Positions 62,259 to 64,000 of a stretch of 64,000 bases of DNA are shown here, piece by piece. The notes beneath the pieces were generated by a model. That model ran no database searches and was not told the origin of the DNA. It saw nothing but the letters and a program-made list of their open reading frames with translations. The position numbers were made by a program, and so were the translations under genes. Origin of the DNA: Bacteroidota bacterium (GTDB taxonomy: Bacteria; Bacteroidota; Bacteroidia; Bacteroidales; FEN-979); assembly GCA_026391795.1 (NCBI GenBank), contig JAPLDI010000047.1:16045-80044 (forward strand). Direction: 5' to 3'. Position 1 is the stretch's first letter. Each line of letters starts with the position of its first letter.

Positions 62259-62528
62259 ATGGCAAAAGAATCAATCAAAGCCAGAGAAAGAAAAAGAGAA
62301 AAACTGGTAGAAAAGTTTGCAGAGAAAAGGAAAGCACTGAAAGCAGCCGGCGATTATACAGGCCTTCAGAAGCTTCCGAAAAATGCATCGCCGGTTCGGC
62401 TGCACAACCGTTGTAAACTGACGGGCCGCCCGAAAGGTTACATGCGGATCTTCGGTGTTTCCCGTATCAACTTCAGGGAAATGGCCGTGAAGGGGCTGAT
62501 CCCCGGTGTGAAAAAAGCCAGCTGGTAG
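62259..62528 (+). CDS. rpsN: 30S ribosomal protein S14 (zinc-free form)
   Basis: An 89-aa protein. It has [20 protein letters not shown] and [20 protein letters not shown]. Only one Cys is left of the CxxC pairs found in the zinc-binding short form, so this is the C-minus type, here as the long paralogue. It is 3 bp after rplE. Confidence 0.96.
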   Translation: MAKESIKARERKREKLVEKFAEKRKALKAAGDYTGLQKLPKNASPVRLHNRCKLTGRPKGYMRIFGVSRINFREMAVKGLIPGVKKASW

Positions 62529-62582
62529 AATAAGGCAGCAAGCCTTTAAAAAGAAGTCACAAACAAACAGATAAGATAGATC

Positions 62583-62981
62583 ATGGTTACGGATCCAATT
62601 GCAGATTATTTAACAAGAGTCAGGAATGCCATCATGGCAAACCACCGGATCGTTGAAGTTCCTTCTTCAAAGATGAAGAAAGAGATGACGAAGATCCTGT
62701 TCGAAAAAGGATATATCCTGAATTACAAATTTGAAGATGAAACCAAACCGGGAATGATAAAGATTGCCCTGAAGTACCATCCGGTTTCAAAGTTATCGGC
62801 GATCAATTCCCTGGTCAGGATCAGCAAACCCGGTCTTCGAAAGTATGTTGACGCAGATCACCTGCCAAGGGTACTGAACGGACTTGGGATCGCGATCATA
62901 TCTACTTCTCAGGGTGTGATGACGGACAAGGAAGCCAAGGTGAAGAAAATTGGCGGTGAAGTTTTATGTTTTATCAGTTAA
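62583..62981 (+). CDS. rpsH: 30S ribosomal protein S8
   Basis: A 132-aa protein. [19 protein letters not shown] opens it and [20 protein letters not shown] then [20 protein letters not shown] follow. S8 binds the central domain of 16S rRNA and represses the spc operon in E. coli. Confidence 0.97.
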   Translation: MVTDPIADYLTRVRNAIMANHRIVEVPSSKMKKEMTKILFEKGYILNYKFEDETKPGMIKIALKYHPVSKLSAINSLVRISKPGLRKYVDADHLPRVLNGLGIAIISTSQGVMTDKEAKVKKIGGEVLCFIS

Positions 62982-63001
62982 TTGAAGAGGAGACCTTTAA
63001 A

Positions 63002-63559
63002 ATGTCAAGAATAGGAAAATTACCGATCCCAATACCTGCCGGTGTAACCATTACGGTTTCTCCCGAGAACCTGGTAACGGTAAAAGGAAAACTTGGTGAA
63101 CTTTATCAGCAGGTTGATCCCAAAATTACCATTGTAGTTGAAGGTACAGATCTCATTGTCAAGCGGAATTCAGAAGCCCAGGACGACCGTGCCAAGCATG
63201 GCCTTTACCGTTCTCTTCTTTCCAACATGGTGAAAGGAGTAAATGAAGGGTACACCATCACACAGGAACTTGTCGGTGTGGGTTACAAGGCCTCGGCCAA
63301 AGACCAGCTCCTGGAGCTCTCCCTGGGGTATTCTCATAACATCGTTCTCGAACTTCCGAAAGAAGTGAAAGTAGAGACGACCGCTGAAAGAGGAAAGAAT
63401 AATATGATCATCCTGAAATCGAACGATAAGCAACTGATCGGACAGGTAGCCGCAAAGATCCGGTCACTGCGAAAACCTGAACCCTACAAGGGAAAAGGGA
63501 TTCGTTTCCTGGGTGAAGAAATTAAGAAAAAGGCTGGTAAATCAGCTTCCAGCCAGTAA
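63002..63559 (+). CDS. rplF: 50S ribosomal protein L6
   Basis: A 185-aa protein. The start is the ATG at 63002, giving SRIGKLPIPIPAGVTITVSP; a longer frame from 62966 runs into rpsH and is rejected. HGLYRSLLSNMVKGVNEGYT and RKPEPYKGKGIRFLGEEIKK are universal. Confidence 0.97.
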   Translation: MSRIGKLPIPIPAGVTITVSPENLVTVKGKLGELYQQVDPKITIVVEGTDLIVKRNSEAQDDRAKHGLYRSLLSNMVKGVNEGYTITQELVGVGYKASAKDQLLELSLGYSHNIVLELPKEVKVETTAERGKNNMIILKSNDKQLIGQVAAKIRSLRKPEPYKGKGIRFLGEEIKKKAGKSASSQ

Positions 63560-63592
63560 TGTTTTGAAAATCTTCGTTAAAACTAGAATAGA

Positions 63593-63955
63593 ATGGCAAT
63601 TAAAAGTAATAAGGAATTCAGAAGGTTCAGGATCAAGAAACGCGTCCGCAAGGTCGTCGAAGGGACTCCTGACAGGCCTCGGTTAAGTGTCTTCAGAAGC
63701 AACAAGGAGATCTATGTTCAGTTGATCGATGATCTTTCGGGCAAGACCCTGGTTGCCGCTTCTTCCATGTCGAAGGATTTTGCAGATAAAAAGATCCCGC
63801 ATTCGGAAAAAGCCAGGCTCGTAGGTAAACTCATCGCTGAAAGGGCCATCCAGGCCGGTATCAGTGCTGTTGTTTTTGATCGTAATGGATATTTGTATCA
63901 TGGAAGGGTCAAGTCGCTGGCAGATGCTGCCAGAGAAGCAGGCCTGAAATTCTAA
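63593..63955 (+). CDS. rplR: 50S ribosomal protein L18
   Basis: A 120-aa 5S-rRNA-binding protein. [20 protein letters not shown], then [15 protein letters not shown], and [20 protein letters not shown] close to the end are the family motifs. Confidence 0.97.
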   Translation: MAIKSNKEFRRFRIKKRVRKVVEGTPDRPRLSVFRSNKEIYVQLIDDLSGKTLVAASSMSKDFADKKIPHSEKARLVGKLIAERAIQAGISAVVFDRNGYLYHGRVKSLADAAREAGLKF

Positions 63956-63962
63956 AAACAGT

Positions 63963-64000
63963 ATGAGCAACGTTAACGTAAAAAGAGTAAAATCAAGCGA
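63963..64000 (+). CDS. rpsE: 30S ribosomal protein S5, N-terminal start (cut by window end)
   Basis: An ATG at 63963 opens a frame reading MSNVNVKRVKSS up to the last base. The start and the position directly after rplR are those of rpsE in the spc operon. Only 12 residues are visible. Confidence 0.75.
   Translation, partial: MSNVNVKRVKSS

Overview
The window looks like a chromosomal contig from an uncultured, probably anaerobic member of the Bacteroidota (Bacteroidales-like). Four things point there. The promoters have the phylum-specific TAnnTTTG -7 box. One protein carries a type IX secretion (T9SS) C-terminal sorting domain, and there is a TonB receptor with HmuY-like partners. The primary sigma factor is short (287 aa) and a DUF4290 protein is present. 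Start codons are preceded by A-rich sequence rather than Shine-Dalgarno sites. No tRNA, rRNA, IS element, prophage or CRISPR array was found.

Layout. 1-3669 (+): tail of an LTA-synthase-like sulfatase, a diacylglycerol-kinase-family lipid kinase, an MscS-type channel and ornithine carbamoyltransferase. 8602-3666 (-): rmuC, rlmB, a GT-C-like membrane protein, a 71-aa protein and ftsE, closely packed. 8626-11857: a small lipoprotein, its frameshifted paralogue and a surface protein. 12071-15520 (+): a phosphodiesterase and an AddB-like nuclease. 15501-20438: an AmmeMemoRadiSam cluster in which Memo and AMMECR1 are fused and exported, next to a spermidine-synthase-like membrane protein and a Tat-signal radical SAM enzyme. 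20435-24078: an exported endo/exonuclease, HtrA and RpoD. 24175-29203: a haem-uptake-type locus (small membrane protein, T9SS HmuY-like protein, TonB receptor, HmuY-like lipoprotein). 29198-36707: OsmC, a tyrosine phosphatase, a PEP-synthase-like enzyme coupled to a lipocalin-like protein, a second GT-C-like protein and a helical-repeat protein. 37111-39647 (+): an arginine-decarboxylase-type enzyme and a deoxyhypusine-synthase-like protein. 46014-39727 (-): DUF4290, murA, grpE, dnaJ and an ABC exporter. 48496-46382 (-): a YadA-head-like surface protein split by one TGA. 50936-48591 (-): uvrD/pcrA. 51078-51824 (+): a membrane-anchored methyltransferase. 52555-64000 (+): the str-S10-spc ribosomal protein operon from rpsL into rpsE, preceded by a structured leader with two promoters.

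The most unusual DNA feature is a set of degenerate tandem tracts. Each has a different unit sequence, but nearly all keep a 7-bp period (a few have 8 or 11). They sit in the gaps between genes, often touching a start or stop codon, and one lies inside a coding region. The strongest candidates for a poorly described system are the exported AmmeMemoRadiSam cluster, the lipocalin-like/PEP-synthase-like pair, the decarboxylase/DHS-like pair, and the ribosomal leader with a possible pseudoknot. All functions are read from sequence and memory of families; no database search was run.
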